DNA of 64,000 nt from Siphonodentalium dalli (GCA_032622095.1 CP136061.1:10493287-10557286), one strand, 5' to 3'; positions 1 through 8,043 are shown, numbered from the stretch's first letter. A program made the numbers and translations. The notes: generated by a model not told the origin, from the letters alone.

Positions 1-273
1 AAATCAAAAAGTAGCAGAACTATAAGTTTGAATGCACACTACATGGTTTTATTTCAAAGCGTTCGAGATAAAAATCAAATAAAAGTTTTGGCTCATCAAA
101 TGCAAACCAATCATTTGAAACAAGCATACGAAGATGCAACTTCAATAAATCATGGATATATTTTAGTAGATTTTCATCCTAGAACAGAAAATTATTTGCG
201 AATTAGAACTGATATTTTCCATAAATGGTTGACAGCTAATGACCGAGGTCCTGTCATTTATTCAAAAGTATAA
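1..273 (+). CDS. C-terminal end of Polinton/Maverick genome-packaging ATPase (FtsK/HerA-A32 type), partial
   Basis: The frame is open from the first base of the window and stops with TAA at 271-273, so the gene begins to the left. The visible 90 residues include the segment RTISLNAHYMVLFQSVRD followed by QIKVLAHQM and HGYILVDF. I recognise this pattern from memory as the tail of the packaging ATPase of Polintons and adintoviruses, which pumps DNA into a capsid. The Walker A and B motifs lie upstream and cannot be seen, so the call rests on the C-terminal pattern and on the neighbours: ten more collinear Polinton-type genes follow on the same strand. The next gene starts 34 bases downstream. 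No break is visible in the fragment. Confidence 0.6.
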   Translation, partial: KSKSSRTISLNAHYMVLFQSVRDKNQIKVLAHQMQTNHLKQAYEDATSINHGYILVDFHPRTENYLRIRTDIFHKWLTANDRGPVIYSKV

Positions 274-307
274 ATTCAGTTGTTGTTACTTTTTTCATTT
301 TAGAACC

Positions 308-895
308 ATGTCGTCCACCGAGATGTTTAGTCATGATGAACTGTCACAAATTATAAATTTCTTCACTTTTGCAGCTGAATTATTTCTTGAACATGATTGG
401 AAATTACCATCACAGACAAAAAAGTTTTTTCAGAGAAATAAAAATGTTCTTAAAAAAATCTCTGATCCATCAACTGATATGGAAACAAAACGCAAATTAA
501 TTTTACAACGAGGTGGTAGTGGGTTCCTTGGGGGAGTTTTAATTAGAAGTCTTTTGAAAAATTCATTTGAACAAACTGGTAGACAATCTAAAAGTAAATC
601 AAAGGTTTCTCCAAAACGTTCAAAGATTACACTGATGCAAACACAACAAAGGGGTAATCAAAAAGAATCTAAACGTAAAACAAAGCTTTCTCTAAATCAT
701 TCAAAGTTTACACCGATGCAAACTCAACAAAATCAACATTCTAAATTTACACCTATACCTTCTCAGCAGAACCCTCAACATCAACCGTTACAAAAAAAAC
801 CAGTTATTGATCTTGAATTTTCTAAATTTATGCCGTTGTCTGATCCATCGAAATCGGCATTCGAAGCTTTAGAATGGTTCAATCAGAAAAGATAA
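308..895 (+). CDS. Small basic Polinton protein with Gly-Gly site and SKFTPM repeats
   Basis: The ATG at 308 is chosen because the frame upstream offers only non-ATG starts; it gives 195 residues. Residues 1-65 are helical and mixed in charge. Residues 67-70 read QRGG, followed by SGFLGGVLIRSLL, a short glycine-rich hydrophobic segment. The Gly-Gly fits the cleavage pattern of adenovirus-type proteases ((M/I/L/N/Q)xGG|x), and a protease of that type is encoded at 6386. The C-terminal half is lysine, serine and glutamine rich and repeats a motif like SKFTPMQTQQ: clear at 106-114 and 132-141, and shorter at 145-153 and 172-177. I do not recognise a named family. The layout suggests a minor virion or core protein matured by the protease, which is inference. 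Confidence 0.6.
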   Translation: MSSTEMFSHDELSQIINFFTFAAELFLEHDWKLPSQTKKFFQRNKNVLKKISDPSTDMETKRKLILQRGGSGFLGGVLIRSLLKNSFEQTGRQSKSKSKVSPKRSKITLMQTQQRGNQKESKRKTKLSLNHSKFTPMQTQQNQHSKFTPIPSQQNPQHQPLQKKPVIDLEFSKFMPLSDPSKSAFEALEWFNQKR

Positions 896-951
896 AAGAT
901 GAAACATATAATTTTTCTGCTCATTTTGAGACAACTACTTAGACTGTGAAG

Positions 952-1314
952 ATGCCTTCAAAAACTAAGAGCCGGAAAGTACCGCTGATAAAAAAATATG
1001 GGGAGTTGATTGTTGCAATGAGTAAAGTTCCATCTGCATATAAAAAGAAAATGATCAACTATGCTCCGAAACAAGTGATGGATTGCATTTCAGAATGTTG
1101 TCAAAATCTTTTAAAAGGTAATGTAAAACTGAATGAAGCTCAGAACCGCAAGTTACATTCGAAGCGTAAACATATCAGATATCTTGCAGACAAGAACAAA
1201 CCTTTGCAACAAAAGAAGAAAATTTTGAATCAAAAAGGTGGCTTTTTACCATTATTATTTCTTGCTCCATTGATTGGCAAAACATTAGGTGCAGTTGTTA
1301 AAAATATTTTGTAA
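952..1314 (+). CDS. Small basic Polinton protein with QKGGFLP processing-type motif
   Basis: The first ATG in frame is at 952 and gives 120 residues; a GTG six bases earlier is unlikely in an animal. The protein is lysine rich, with a helical N-terminal half, then a basic stretch with HSKRKHIRYLADK and PLQQKKKILNQKGG, ending in a hydrophobic tail (FLPLLFLAPLIGKTLG). QKGG at residues 94-97 fits an adenain-type cleavage pattern, so the hydrophobic tail could be freed from the basic part. The basic-then-GG-then-hydrophobic plan is the same as in the gene at 308. I recognise it as a recurrent hypothetical protein of Polinton-like elements, with no known function. It could be a membrane-active or DNA-condensing virion component; this is inference. 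Confidence 0.6.
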   Translation: MPSKTKSRKVPLIKKYGELIVAMSKVPSAYKKKMINYAPKQVMDCISECCQNLLKGNVKLNEAQNRKLHSKRKHIRYLADKNKPLQQKKKILNQKGGFLPLLFLAPLIGKTLGAVVKNIL

Positions 1315-1334
1315 AAAATAAATCTCAAATAAAT

Positions 1335-2054
1335 ATGAAGAAAATGGTTATTGTACCATTCAGAATGTTGGAAGATTTCAAACAATGGAAAATGTCAGAA
1401 ATGAATAAACCTCAATTACCTCCTGATCCTGCAATTTCAAATGTTTCAGATTCTTACAAAGAATTGAAATCAGTTTATGATAAAAATATTTCTGAATCAG
1501 AAAAGGCACAGTTATTTGGAGAAAATTTGTACAAATTGAAAACTTCACAAAAATCTTTAAATTCAAAATTCAGTTTACCTGAACAAAAGTTATCTGAAAA
1601 CTTTGGGAACATGAGTGAACATATATTGGAAAGTGTTCCATCTAAACTTCGTGGTAAAGCACAACAAATTTTAACATTGTTGTCAACTAATCCTAAACTT
1701 AGATGGGATGATCGTGGACAATTAATTTATGGAACAGAAACAGTTACTGGATCAAATATAATTGATTTGATAAACGATGTTGTTCGTCACCGAAAAGGTT
1801 TTGACCCAGTTGGTTATGAAACATTCCTACGTGGATTGGGGGAACTTAATGTACCACAAGATTATGTAGGTAACAGGAATCGATGGTTGTGGATACAAAG
1901 ACATTTAAAAGGTCACACTGGTGATGAGTTTCATACACCTCATGCAACTCCTAGCAGTGGCAAGTCAAGAAAACGTTCAGTTGATATTTTCACACCTCAA
2001 AGTTTTCCTAAAACCAGAAAATCTATTTTGAAAGAATGGTCCCCACTTACATAA
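1335..2054 (+). CDS. Polinton hypothetical protein, 239 residues
   Basis: An ATG at 1335, 20 bases after the previous stop, opens a 239-residue frame. The N-terminal half is charged and probably helical, with segments such as SVYDKNISESEKAQLFGENL. A more conserved-looking core lies at about residues 105-195, with LRGKAQQILTLLSTNP, LRWDDRGQLIYG and DYVGNRNRWLWIQRHLKG. The tail is basic and proline/serine rich. I recognise the core as a common unnamed protein of invertebrate Polintons but cannot assign a role; no catalytic motif is visible. The last 19 bases overlap the start of the integrase gene in another frame, typical of compact viral-type gene packing. Confidence 0.55.
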   Translation: MKKMVIVPFRMLEDFKQWKMSEMNKPQLPPDPAISNVSDSYKELKSVYDKNISESEKAQLFGENLYKLKTSQKSLNSKFSLPEQKLSENFGNMSEHILESVPSKLRGKAQQILTLLSTNPKLRWDDRGQLIYGTETVTGSNIIDLINDVVRHRKGFDPVGYETFLRGLGELNVPQDYVGNRNRWLWIQRHLKGHTGDEFHTPHATPSSGKSRKRSVDIFTPQSFPKTRKSILKEWSPLT

Positions 2055-3130
2055 AATTTGACAAACTTCTAACTGAAATTTACTACAATCCAAAAGAAGT
2101 TGGTGGTTTCAGTGGAGCAAATCAACTTTTTAAAAATGCAAAAGAAACAAATAACAAAATTAAACTTTCAGATGTTAAAAAATGGTTACAATGGCAAAAA
2201 ACATATACTTTGCACAAACCAATTGTTCGGAAATTTCGCAGACGTAAAACTATTGTTGCAGGAATTGATATTCAGTGGCAAGCTGATCTGGCAGATTTGC
2301 AAACTTTGCAAAAGCACAATGACAAATACAGATATTTACTTTGTGTTATTGATGTGTTCTCAAAATTTGCATGGGTTGAAAAAATTAAAGACAAAACTGG
2401 TAAAACTTTAGTTAAAACATTTCAGAAAATTCTCAAATCATCAAAACGAAAACCAGCTTCATTTCAATCTGACAAAGGTTCCGAATTCAAAAATAAATTA
2501 TTTTTACAATTTTTGAAATCTAAGAAAATTCATTTTTTCACAACAGAGAATCCAGAGACAAAGGCAAGTATAGTTGAACGTTTTCAACGGACATTGAAAA
2601 CAAAGATGTGGAAATATTTTACACATAATCAAACTTTGAAATACGTTGATGTTTTGCACGATTTTGTGAATTCTTACAACAAAAGTTTTCATAGAAGTAT
2701 TAAGATGGCACCAGTTTTAGTAACTCGAAAAAATGAAATTGAAGTTTCCAGAAATCTTTATGGAAAGTTAAAAACGAAAAAAGATAAGATGTTGAAAGTT
2801 GGAGATTTTGTTAGAATAAATAAAACAAAGAGAACTTTTGATAAAGGATATCTTCCAAATTGGACAAAAGAAATTTTCAAAATTAGTAGAGTTTGTAAAA
2901 GTACACCATTAACTTACAAATTAGTAGATTTAGATGGTGAAAACATCGCAGGATCATTTTATGGTAAAGAAATTCAACATATAAAAGATAATAAAGTTTA
3001 CGAAATTGAATCAGTTGTTGGTAAACGTTCAAGAAAAGTTGCTGGTAAATCAGTTAGAGAAATTAAAGTTCATTGGGGTGGTTATCCTAAAAAATTTGAC
3101 AGTTGGATTCCTGCCACAAATTTGGTATAA
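2036..3130 (+). CDS. Polinton integrase (retroviral-type DDE) with C-terminal chromodomain
   Basis: This 364-residue protein would insert the element's DNA into the host chromosome. The catalytic triad is visible: D84 in QADL, D146 in QSDKGSEF, and E181 in ASIVERF, with 34 residues between the second Asp and the Glu. YLLCVIDVFSKFAW at residues 100-113 is the usual second strand of this RNase H-like fold. The last 44 residues (321-364) form a chromodomain, with VYEIESVVG, IKVHWGGYP and FDSWIPATNL; such domains are known to steer integration to histone-marked chromatin. The start at 2036 overlaps the preceding gene by 19 bases. No frameshift or stop is present and the three acidic residues are kept, so the enzyme may be functional. 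Confidence 0.93.
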   Translation: MVPTYIKFDKLLTEIYYNPKEVGGFSGANQLFKNAKETNNKIKLSDVKKWLQWQKTYTLHKPIVRKFRRRKTIVAGIDIQWQADLADLQTLQKHNDKYRYLLCVIDVFSKFAWVEKIKDKTGKTLVKTFQKILKSSKRKPASFQSDKGSEFKNKLFLQFLKSKKIHFFTTENPETKASIVERFQRTLKTKMWKYFTHNQTLKYVDVLHDFVNSYNKSFHRSIKMAPVLVTRKNEIEVSRNLYGKLKTKKDKMLKVGDFVRINKTKRTFDKGYLPNWTKEIFKISRVCKSTPLTYKLVDLDGENIAGSFYGKEIQHIKDNKVYEIESVVGKRSRKVAGKSVREIKVHWGGYPKKFDSWIPATNLV

Positions 3131-3140
3131 AACTTTTAAC

Positions 3141-3404
3141 ATGTCTCAAAATGGTTCAGTTGGTCTCGATGTTCCATCACAATTTCAAATCTGTGGAGAA
3201 AAAATTGCAAAAAATCAAGTAACATATTTTACACAAATTATTATAATTGTTGGTATAATCGCTACAGCAATTGTTCATTTAAGTTTACAAAGTGAAAATA
3301 ACGAACTGTGGTTAATTTTACTCAGTAGTTCTTTGGGGTACATTTTACCAACACCGCGTTTGAAATATTTGAAAAATCAGTCGGCAGAAATTTTGAAAGT
3401 ATGA
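3141..3404 (+). CDS. Small two-helix membrane protein of Polinton
   Basis: The ATG at 3141, ten bases after the integrase stop, gives 87 residues; the same frame continues upstream only inside the integrase gene. The N-terminus (MSQNGSVGLDVPSQFQICGE) is soluble. Two hydrophobic segments follow: about residues 29-49 (YFTQIIIIVGIIATAIVHL) and about 57-73 (LWLILLSSSLGYILPTP), with a short acidic loop between and a basic tail. I recognise this as a small membrane protein found repeatedly in Polinton elements. Its role is unknown; a virion membrane or membrane-lysis function would be a guess. Its stop codon overlaps the ATG of the next gene (ATGA at 3401-3404), which supports both boundaries. Confidence 0.65.
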   Translation: MSQNGSVGLDVPSQFQICGEKIAKNQVTYFTQIIIIVGIIATAIVHLSLQSENNELWLILLSSSLGYILPTPRLKYLKNQSAEILKV

Positions 3405-4252
3405 ATCCTTTCTACATTACAATTCCGAGCGACAGTTCGATGGTAATGTATCCAAACAATACTCAATGTTGTTTTACTGTACAATTACCAAAACCAGTTC
3501 AAATTGATAAAGAAAAATGGGAAGTTGCATTAGCCGAACTGATAACACCTTCAGAAACATACAATGTTACAGGGGATTCGTGTAAATTCAATTTGATTAC
3601 AACTGATGCAATATTACTGTCTGTTCTTCAAAATCGTTTTGAAGAAAAGATATTTAAGAGACCTGATGGCGTTCATGCACTTGAAATACAGATACAAAAT
3701 GGTTCGTATACCTCTGCGACAGATTTAGTTGATACAATGCAAGATGTAATTGATGAAACACTTGGAGAAGCAATGCAAAACGAATACGGATTTCACATCG
3801 GGTACTCAAAAGGTACAAAACGTGTGAAAATTATTCGCAAGAGTTTAAGTAACACAAAACTAGGAATTGAATTACCACAATGTCTTTTGCACAAGTTGGG
3901 TTACAAAACTGAAAACGCTTCTGAAGATTTTTATTCAAATAATAGATTTCCGTTTGGTGTAGATTTGAATGTTGGTCATAATCTAATGTTTGTTTATTCT
4001 GATATTGCCGATTACACATTTGTTGGAAATGTTGAAGTACAAATTTTACGAGTTGTTTCTTTCAGAAGTAAAAGAGATATCGACGGATTACATGTAAAAC
4101 ATGAATTTTTAAATTTACATTATGTTCCAGTTTCAAAGTCATACTTTGACAAAATTAGTGTAAATATAAGTGGCGACACAGGAGAATCAATTCAGTTTAT
4201 CGGTGGTAAGTCTTTGGTGAAGCTACATTTCAGAAAACGAGAGGAGTTCTAA
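3401..4252 (+). CDS. Putative Polinton minor capsid (penton-type) protein
   Basis: The 283-residue frame starts at an ATG that overlaps the previous stop by four bases. The N-terminus (MNPFYITIPSDSSMVMYPNN) and the next segment (FTVQLPKPVQIDKEKWEVAL) match, from memory, a very common unnamed protein in invertebrate Polintons. Size, predicted beta-rich composition and position beside the large capsid gene suggest the single-jelly-roll protein that fills capsid vertices. The sequence itself does not show the fold, so this is inference. Later segments such as LPQCLLHKLGYK and NVGHNLMFVYSDI complete a continuous frame. No disruption is seen. A structure prediction against known penton proteins would settle it. 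Confidence 0.55.
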   Translation: MNPFYITIPSDSSMVMYPNNTQCCFTVQLPKPVQIDKEKWEVALAELITPSETYNVTGDSCKFNLITTDAILLSVLQNRFEEKIFKRPDGVHALEIQIQNGSYTSATDLVDTMQDVIDETLGEAMQNEYGFHIGYSKGTKRVKIIRKSLSNTKLGIELPQCLLHKLGYKTENASEDFYSNNRFPFGVDLNVGHNLMFVYSDIADYTFVGNVEVQILRVVSFRSKRDIDGLHVKHEFLNLHYVPVSKSYFDKISVNISGDTGESIQFIGGKSLVKLHFRKREEF

Positions 4253-4257
4253 AAACA

Positions 4258-4632
4258 ATGTTCCCCGTGTATAGAGGCGTACCACGGCAATATGGTAATG
4301 GTATTGGTTCAATTTTCAAATCAGTTATGAGATCTGCTATACCATTTCTAAAACCGCTTGGTCGGACAGCTTTACAACTTGCGAAAAAACACACTTTTGG
4401 TGTTGCAGATGAAATTATTAATCAAGGTAAAAGTCCGAAAGAAGCGTTGATGTCTGAAGGTAAAAAAGCTTTAAAATCTTTTGGCACACAAGCTAAAAAT
4501 CAAATTTTGAACTCGAGAAAAAAACCTAGAAAAAGAGTAGCGACTTCAAAAATGAATCATTCAGCTGTCAAACGCCGAAAAAGTCAGTCGAAAAATCATC
4601 CTAGCAGTCGAGCTCTTGATATTTTTGATTAA
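4258..4632 (+). CDS. Basic pVI-like virion protein with N-terminal protease site
   Basis: Five bases after the previous stop, this frame encodes 124 residues. QYGNG at residues 11-15 matches the second cleavage pattern of adenovirus-type proteases (xGx|G), which would expose a new N-terminus, GIGSIFKSVMRSAIPFLKPL. That segment is an amphipathic, mostly hydrophobic helix, and the rest is lysine and arginine rich (SRKKPRKRVATS, KRRKSQSKNH). This is the plan of adenovirus protein VI, which links the hexon to the vertex region and disrupts membranes after cleavage. The likeness is in layout, not proven homology. It sits between the two putative capsid genes, three bases before the major capsid ATG. 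Confidence 0.6.
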   Translation: MFPVYRGVPRQYGNGIGSIFKSVMRSAIPFLKPLGRTALQLAKKHTFGVADEIINQGKSPKEALMSEGKKALKSFGTQAKNQILNSRKKPRKRVATSKMNHSAVKRRKSQSKNHPSSRALDIFD

Positions 4633-4634
4633 TC

Positions 4635-5939
4635 ATGGCACAAATGGTAAATGGATCATGCGAATGCAATAAATCGGAACTTGATATAACACATGTTCCA
4701 CCAACGGTGGCTACAATGTCAGAATCGCAGTGGATCGAAAATCATCCTATTGCACCGCTGAATAATTCTGCTCCGATAGAGTTTGTCATACCATCTCAAA
4801 CCGAAAAGTGGACAGATATTAATCAATCTTATCTTTATGTGAAATTCAAAATTACAAAAAAAGATGGAACTAATTTGGTAGCTGCTACGGAATTAGCACC
4901 TGTTAACAATTTCTTTCATAGCATGTTCAGCAGTATCGATGTTTACTTGAACAACAAATTGATAACTTCGAATTCTGACACTTACCCATACCGAGCATAT
5001 TTCGAAAATCTGTTGGGATACTCTCCAGAATATAAAGATAATCAATTAGCAAATTTAGAAATGTGGTATGGCGATACAGCAGAACAATTTGAAGAGAATA
5101 CCAAAGGTGGTGCCAATGCTGGATTAACTTCTAGAGAAAGTTTGATCGGTGGTAGTAAAATTGTTGAACTATGTGGACGCTTACACACTGATCTGTTTCT
5201 TCAAGAAAAATATTTACCAAATGGAATTGAAATTCGTATCAGATTAAACAGATCACCATCAAAATTTTGCCTCATTGGCGGCGAGGATGGACAAATTGTT
5301 TTCGAATCAGCAGTGTTCCATGTCAGAACAGTTAGTCTCTTTCCAGCGGTCTCAAATAAATTAAATCAAGAAATTGTCCAGTCAAAAATGAAAATACCTA
5401 TCAGACGAGTAGAAATAAAAACTTTCACAATTAGTACTGGACTTAGATCAAAAATTGAAGACCACTTATTTCAAGGACAATTACCAAAGAGAATTTTTAT
5501 TGCGTTGGTCGAAAATAAAGATATGAATGGAGATTTGGGTACCAATCCATTCCACTTCAAACATTTCAGTTTGAATAAATTGGAAGTTAGTCAAGACGGT
5601 CATACAATACATAACCGTCCATTTGAACCAAACTTCGCAACAAAACAATGTCTCAGATCATATTTATCTTTGTATCAATCTTTAGGAATGGTTGGTGTTA
5701 ACAAATCAATTGGCATTAATTTAAACGAATATATGAATGGTTATTGTTTGTGGGGTTTCGACTTGACACCGGACCAAGGAAGCGACGAGGGACATCTACA
5801 TCCTATAAAGACAGGGAACCTGCGTTTGGAGCTTCAGTTCTTGACAGCTCTCACTACAGCCGTCAACGTTTTGGTGTATGCTGAATTCGACAGTGAAATA
5901 GAGATCACAGCTTTGAGAGAAGTGCTTACTGACTATTAG
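4635..5939 (+). CDS. Putative Polinton major capsid protein (F54H12.2-like family)
   Basis: This 434-residue frame is the largest structural gene. The start region (SCECNKSELDITHVPPT, then WIENHPIAPLNNSAPIEF and WTDINQSYLYVKFKITKKDG) is the pattern I know from the large invertebrate family often labelled F54H12.2-like, which lies in Polintons. That family has been proposed to be the double-jelly-roll major capsid protein; I rely on memory for this and cannot see the fold. Other segments are NNFFHSMFSSIDVYLNNKLI and a C-terminal LELQFLTALTTAVNVLVYAE. It is flanked by the pVI-like gene and, one base after its stop, by the next gene. The frame is intact. Confidence 0.65.
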   Translation: MAQMVNGSCECNKSELDITHVPPTVATMSESQWIENHPIAPLNNSAPIEFVIPSQTEKWTDINQSYLYVKFKITKKDGTNLVAATELAPVNNFFHSMFSSIDVYLNNKLITSNSDTYPYRAYFENLLGYSPEYKDNQLANLEMWYGDTAEQFEENTKGGANAGLTSRESLIGGSKIVELCGRLHTDLFLQEKYLPNGIEIRIRLNRSPSKFCLIGGEDGQIVFESAVFHVRTVSLFPAVSNKLNQEIVQSKMKIPIRRVEIKTFTISTGLRSKIEDHLFQGQLPKRIFIALVENKDMNGDLGTNPFHFKHFSLNKLEVSQDGHTIHNRPFEPNFATKQCLRSYLSLYQSLGMVGVNKSIGINLNEYMNGYCLWGFDLTPDQGSDEGHLHPIKTGNLRLELQFLTALTTAVNVLVYAEFDSEIEITALREVLTDY

Positions 5940-5940
5940 G

Positions 5941-6399
5941 ATGGAGCTCACAACACAGCTATGGAACTACTATGAAGAATACCGACGTTCACAACACGTT
6001 GCTCCGAGATTAAAACTGATCTTGGACACACTCAACAACGCTACGATTGAAGAACTACAAGAAATTATTCGCAAGGAAGTGTCAGCAAACTGTGAAGGAT
6101 GTAAAATAGAACATCCTAGTCAACGTGAACATGTTCTGTGTTTGTTCTCTACAACTGATGATTGGACAAACCAGTTTATCGACTTAGCACTGATTAAACT
6201 TGACATATACAATGTTATGGAAAGATGGTTCCCGAAGCTGATGGAGTTAAACCCACACTGCAAGGAGAAGTTCGAAGCATACCTTATGTGGGATCATCTG
6301 AGAAACAGTTTGGAGCTCAACCGCAAAAAAATCGATGCAGAGTGGACTCTGATGTGGTCACAGCGAGTCAAAGAGAATTACAACGATGCAGACAGCTGA
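5941..6399 (+). CDS. Polinton hypothetical protein with putative zinc-binding Cys/His cluster
   Basis: The ATG directly follows the capsid stop with one base between, giving 152 residues. A cluster of possible zinc ligands is visible: C51 and C54 (NCEGCKIEH), H58, H64 and C67 (HPSQREHVLC). The rest is acidic to neutral and likely helical, ending in WTLMWSQRVKENYNDADS. I recognise it as a frequent small protein next to the protease gene in Polinton elements, but no function is known to me. The 3' end overlaps the protease gene by 14 bases. It might be a protease cofactor or a non-structural protein; neither can be shown from the sequence. Confidence 0.55.
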   Translation: MELTTQLWNYYEEYRRSQHVAPRLKLILDTLNNATIEELQEIIRKEVSANCEGCKIEHPSQREHVLCLFSTTDDWTNQFIDLALIKLDIYNVMERWFPKLMELNPHCKEKFEAYLMWDHLRNSLELNRKKIDAEWTLMWSQRVKENYNDADS

Positions 6400-6859
6400 A
6401 CTTCAATATATTCTAGACAATTCCTGGTTGCGTAAACTTAACACATATGTTTGTGCTAGAGATCTGTTACCAGAGAAGAAACCACAACATATTCAAGCAT
6501 ATATTGTGAACACGCACTCATCGGATCAGCCAGGAGAACACTGGACCTTGATGTTATTCAAGGGAAGATCAGCTGTATACTTCGACTCATTTGGACTACC
6601 ACCACCGAGACGATATATGTTACCATTCATAAAAAGGAACTCATCAGCATGGACTATGAATACAACACGATATCAACATCGTGCGACAAATGTGTGTGGA
6701 TTATATTGTATATTCGCACTCCACCACATGATGAAAGGAAAGAGGATGAAAAGATTATTCAATTCTCGGGATTTCTTCAAGAATGACAGAACAATAGTTC
6801 GATGGTTTGGAAAGCACTATGGTCGATTATACAGAAAAGCAAATTTGCTGTTGAATTAA
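6386..6859 (+). CDS. Adenain-type cysteine protease (peptidase family C5), Polinton maturation protease
   Basis: The 157-residue frame carries the catalytic set of the adenovirus-type protease: H52 in GEHW, D67 in YFDSFG, Q97 in RYQHRA, and the nucleophile C104 in NVCGLYC. The Gln to Cys distance is seven residues, as in adenain. The segment between them and the ALHHMM helix after the Cys are as expected. The enzyme cleaves capsid precursors at Gly-Gly or Gly-x-Gly sites, and candidate sites are present in the proteins at 308, 952 and 4258. Length is shorter than adenain (about 200 residues). It overlaps the previous gene by 14 bases. All catalytic residues are kept. Confidence 0.9.
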   Translation: MQTAELQYILDNSWLRKLNTYVCARDLLPEKKPQHIQAYIVNTHSSDQPGEHWTLMLFKGRSAVYFDSFGLPPPRRYMLPFIKRNSSAWTMNTTRYQHRATNVCGLYCIFALHHMMKGKRMKRLFNSRDFFKNDRTIVRWFGKHYGRLYRKANLLLN

Positions 6860-7314
6860 ACTTCACCAGGACATCGACGGCTGATATACATACAACGCAA
6901 AGAAGACGACGACCAGATGACAACGAATGTGTCAACAACTCCACAAAAATAGACTCTTTTGTTATTGATTCAGCGTAGGATGTTGTAGGATGTTGTAGGA
7001 TGTTCAATTAAGTTTCTTCAAATCTGAGACCTTGTTTTGTACATAAATTATTGTTCTTTGTTAATATTATTGATGTATAATAATATATTATTGTTCATTG
7101 TTCTTGTTCTTGTTTTTGAAAAATAAAATGATAAATTTCAACAAAATCGTTTTCACTGTAGGATCCCCACCAATTGATTCTGTTCGTGTCGATGTGTCAT
7201 CTCTGGTCAGAATTATACAAACTTTAAATTAGTAATGAAAAAAATGTCTAAGTCCATTTTCATTTTTTCGATCAGAAATGTCACATCAATGACAGGAACA
7301 TCTATCCTCAGGCT
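6860..7314. other. 3' flank of Polinton genes, no gene seen
   Basis: No coding frame with a recognisable product. Three perfect head-to-tail copies of a 10-bp unit (GTAGGATGTT) lie at 6975-7004, and an AATAAA polyadenylation-type signal lies near 7122. The right terminus of the Polinton should be in or near this stretch, but the left terminus is outside the window, so the terminal inverted repeat cannot be recognised. Confidence 0.5.
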
Positions 7315-7584
7315 GGGAACTATGGCCCAGTACCCCCCAGACATGGGCACTATGGCCCAGTACCCCCCAGACATGGGCACTATGGCCCAGTACCCCCCAG
7401 ACATGGGCACTATGGCCCAGTACCCCCCAGACATGGGCACTATGGCCCATGGGCCATAGTGCCCATGTCTGGGGGGTACTGGGCCATAGTGCCCATGTCT
7501 GGGGGGTACTGGGCCATAGTGCCCATGTCTGGGGGGTACTGGGCCATAGTGCCCATGTCTGGGGGGTACTGGGCCATAGTGCCC
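7315..7584. repeat. Perfect palindrome built from 30-bp tandem units
   Basis: Four and a half direct copies of a 30-bp unit on the left (7315-7449) are followed, without spacer, by the reverse complement on the right (7450-7584). The arms are 135 bp each; the only mismatch I see is in the outermost unit (GGGAAC against GGGCAC). The centre is TATGGCCCA|TGGGCCATA between 7449 and 7450. The unit contains CAGTACCCCCCAGACATGGG. Such a structure can form a 135-bp hairpin or cruciform. Open frames across it in several phases are artefacts of the 30-bp period. Confidence 0.95.
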
Positions 7585-7596
7585 ACCATTACTACT

Positions 7597-8043
7597 GCCC
7601 TCGAACATTATGTGTCCGAATCCCTAATCTCATCGATGGCGGTTTATCCCTCTCGCGCGAGCGCCCTCGAACATTGTGTGGCCGATCCCTAATCTCATCG
7701 ATGGTGGTTTATCCCTCTCGCGCGAGCGCCCTCGAACATTGTGTGGCCGAATCCCTAATCTCATCGATGGTGGTTTATCCCTCTCAGAGCGCCCTCGAAC
7801 ATTATGTGGCCGAATTCCTAATCTCATCGATGGCGGTTTATCCCTCTCGCGCGAGCGCCCTCGAACATTATGTGGCCGAATCCCTAATCTCATCGATGGT
7901 GGTTTATCCCTATCGTGCTAGCGCCCTCGAACATTGTGTGGCCGAATCCCTAATCTCATCGATGGTGGTTTATCCCTATCGTGCTAGCGCCCTCGAACAT
8001 TGTGTGGCCGAATCCCTAATCTCATCGATGGTGGTTTATCCCT
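7597..8043. repeat. 66-bp tandem repeat, about seven copies
   Basis: Units starting with GCCCTCGAACATT begin at 7597, 7663, 7728, 7791, 7857, 7923 and 7989. Spacing is 66 bp, with single small deletions giving 65 and 63. Each unit contains CCTAATCTCATCGATGG and a TTTATCCCTCTCGCGCGAGC-like end that varies to TATCGTGCTAGC in the last copies. It follows the palindrome by 12 bases. Because 66 is a multiple of three, long open frames run through it on both strands; they are not genes. Confidence 0.95.
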
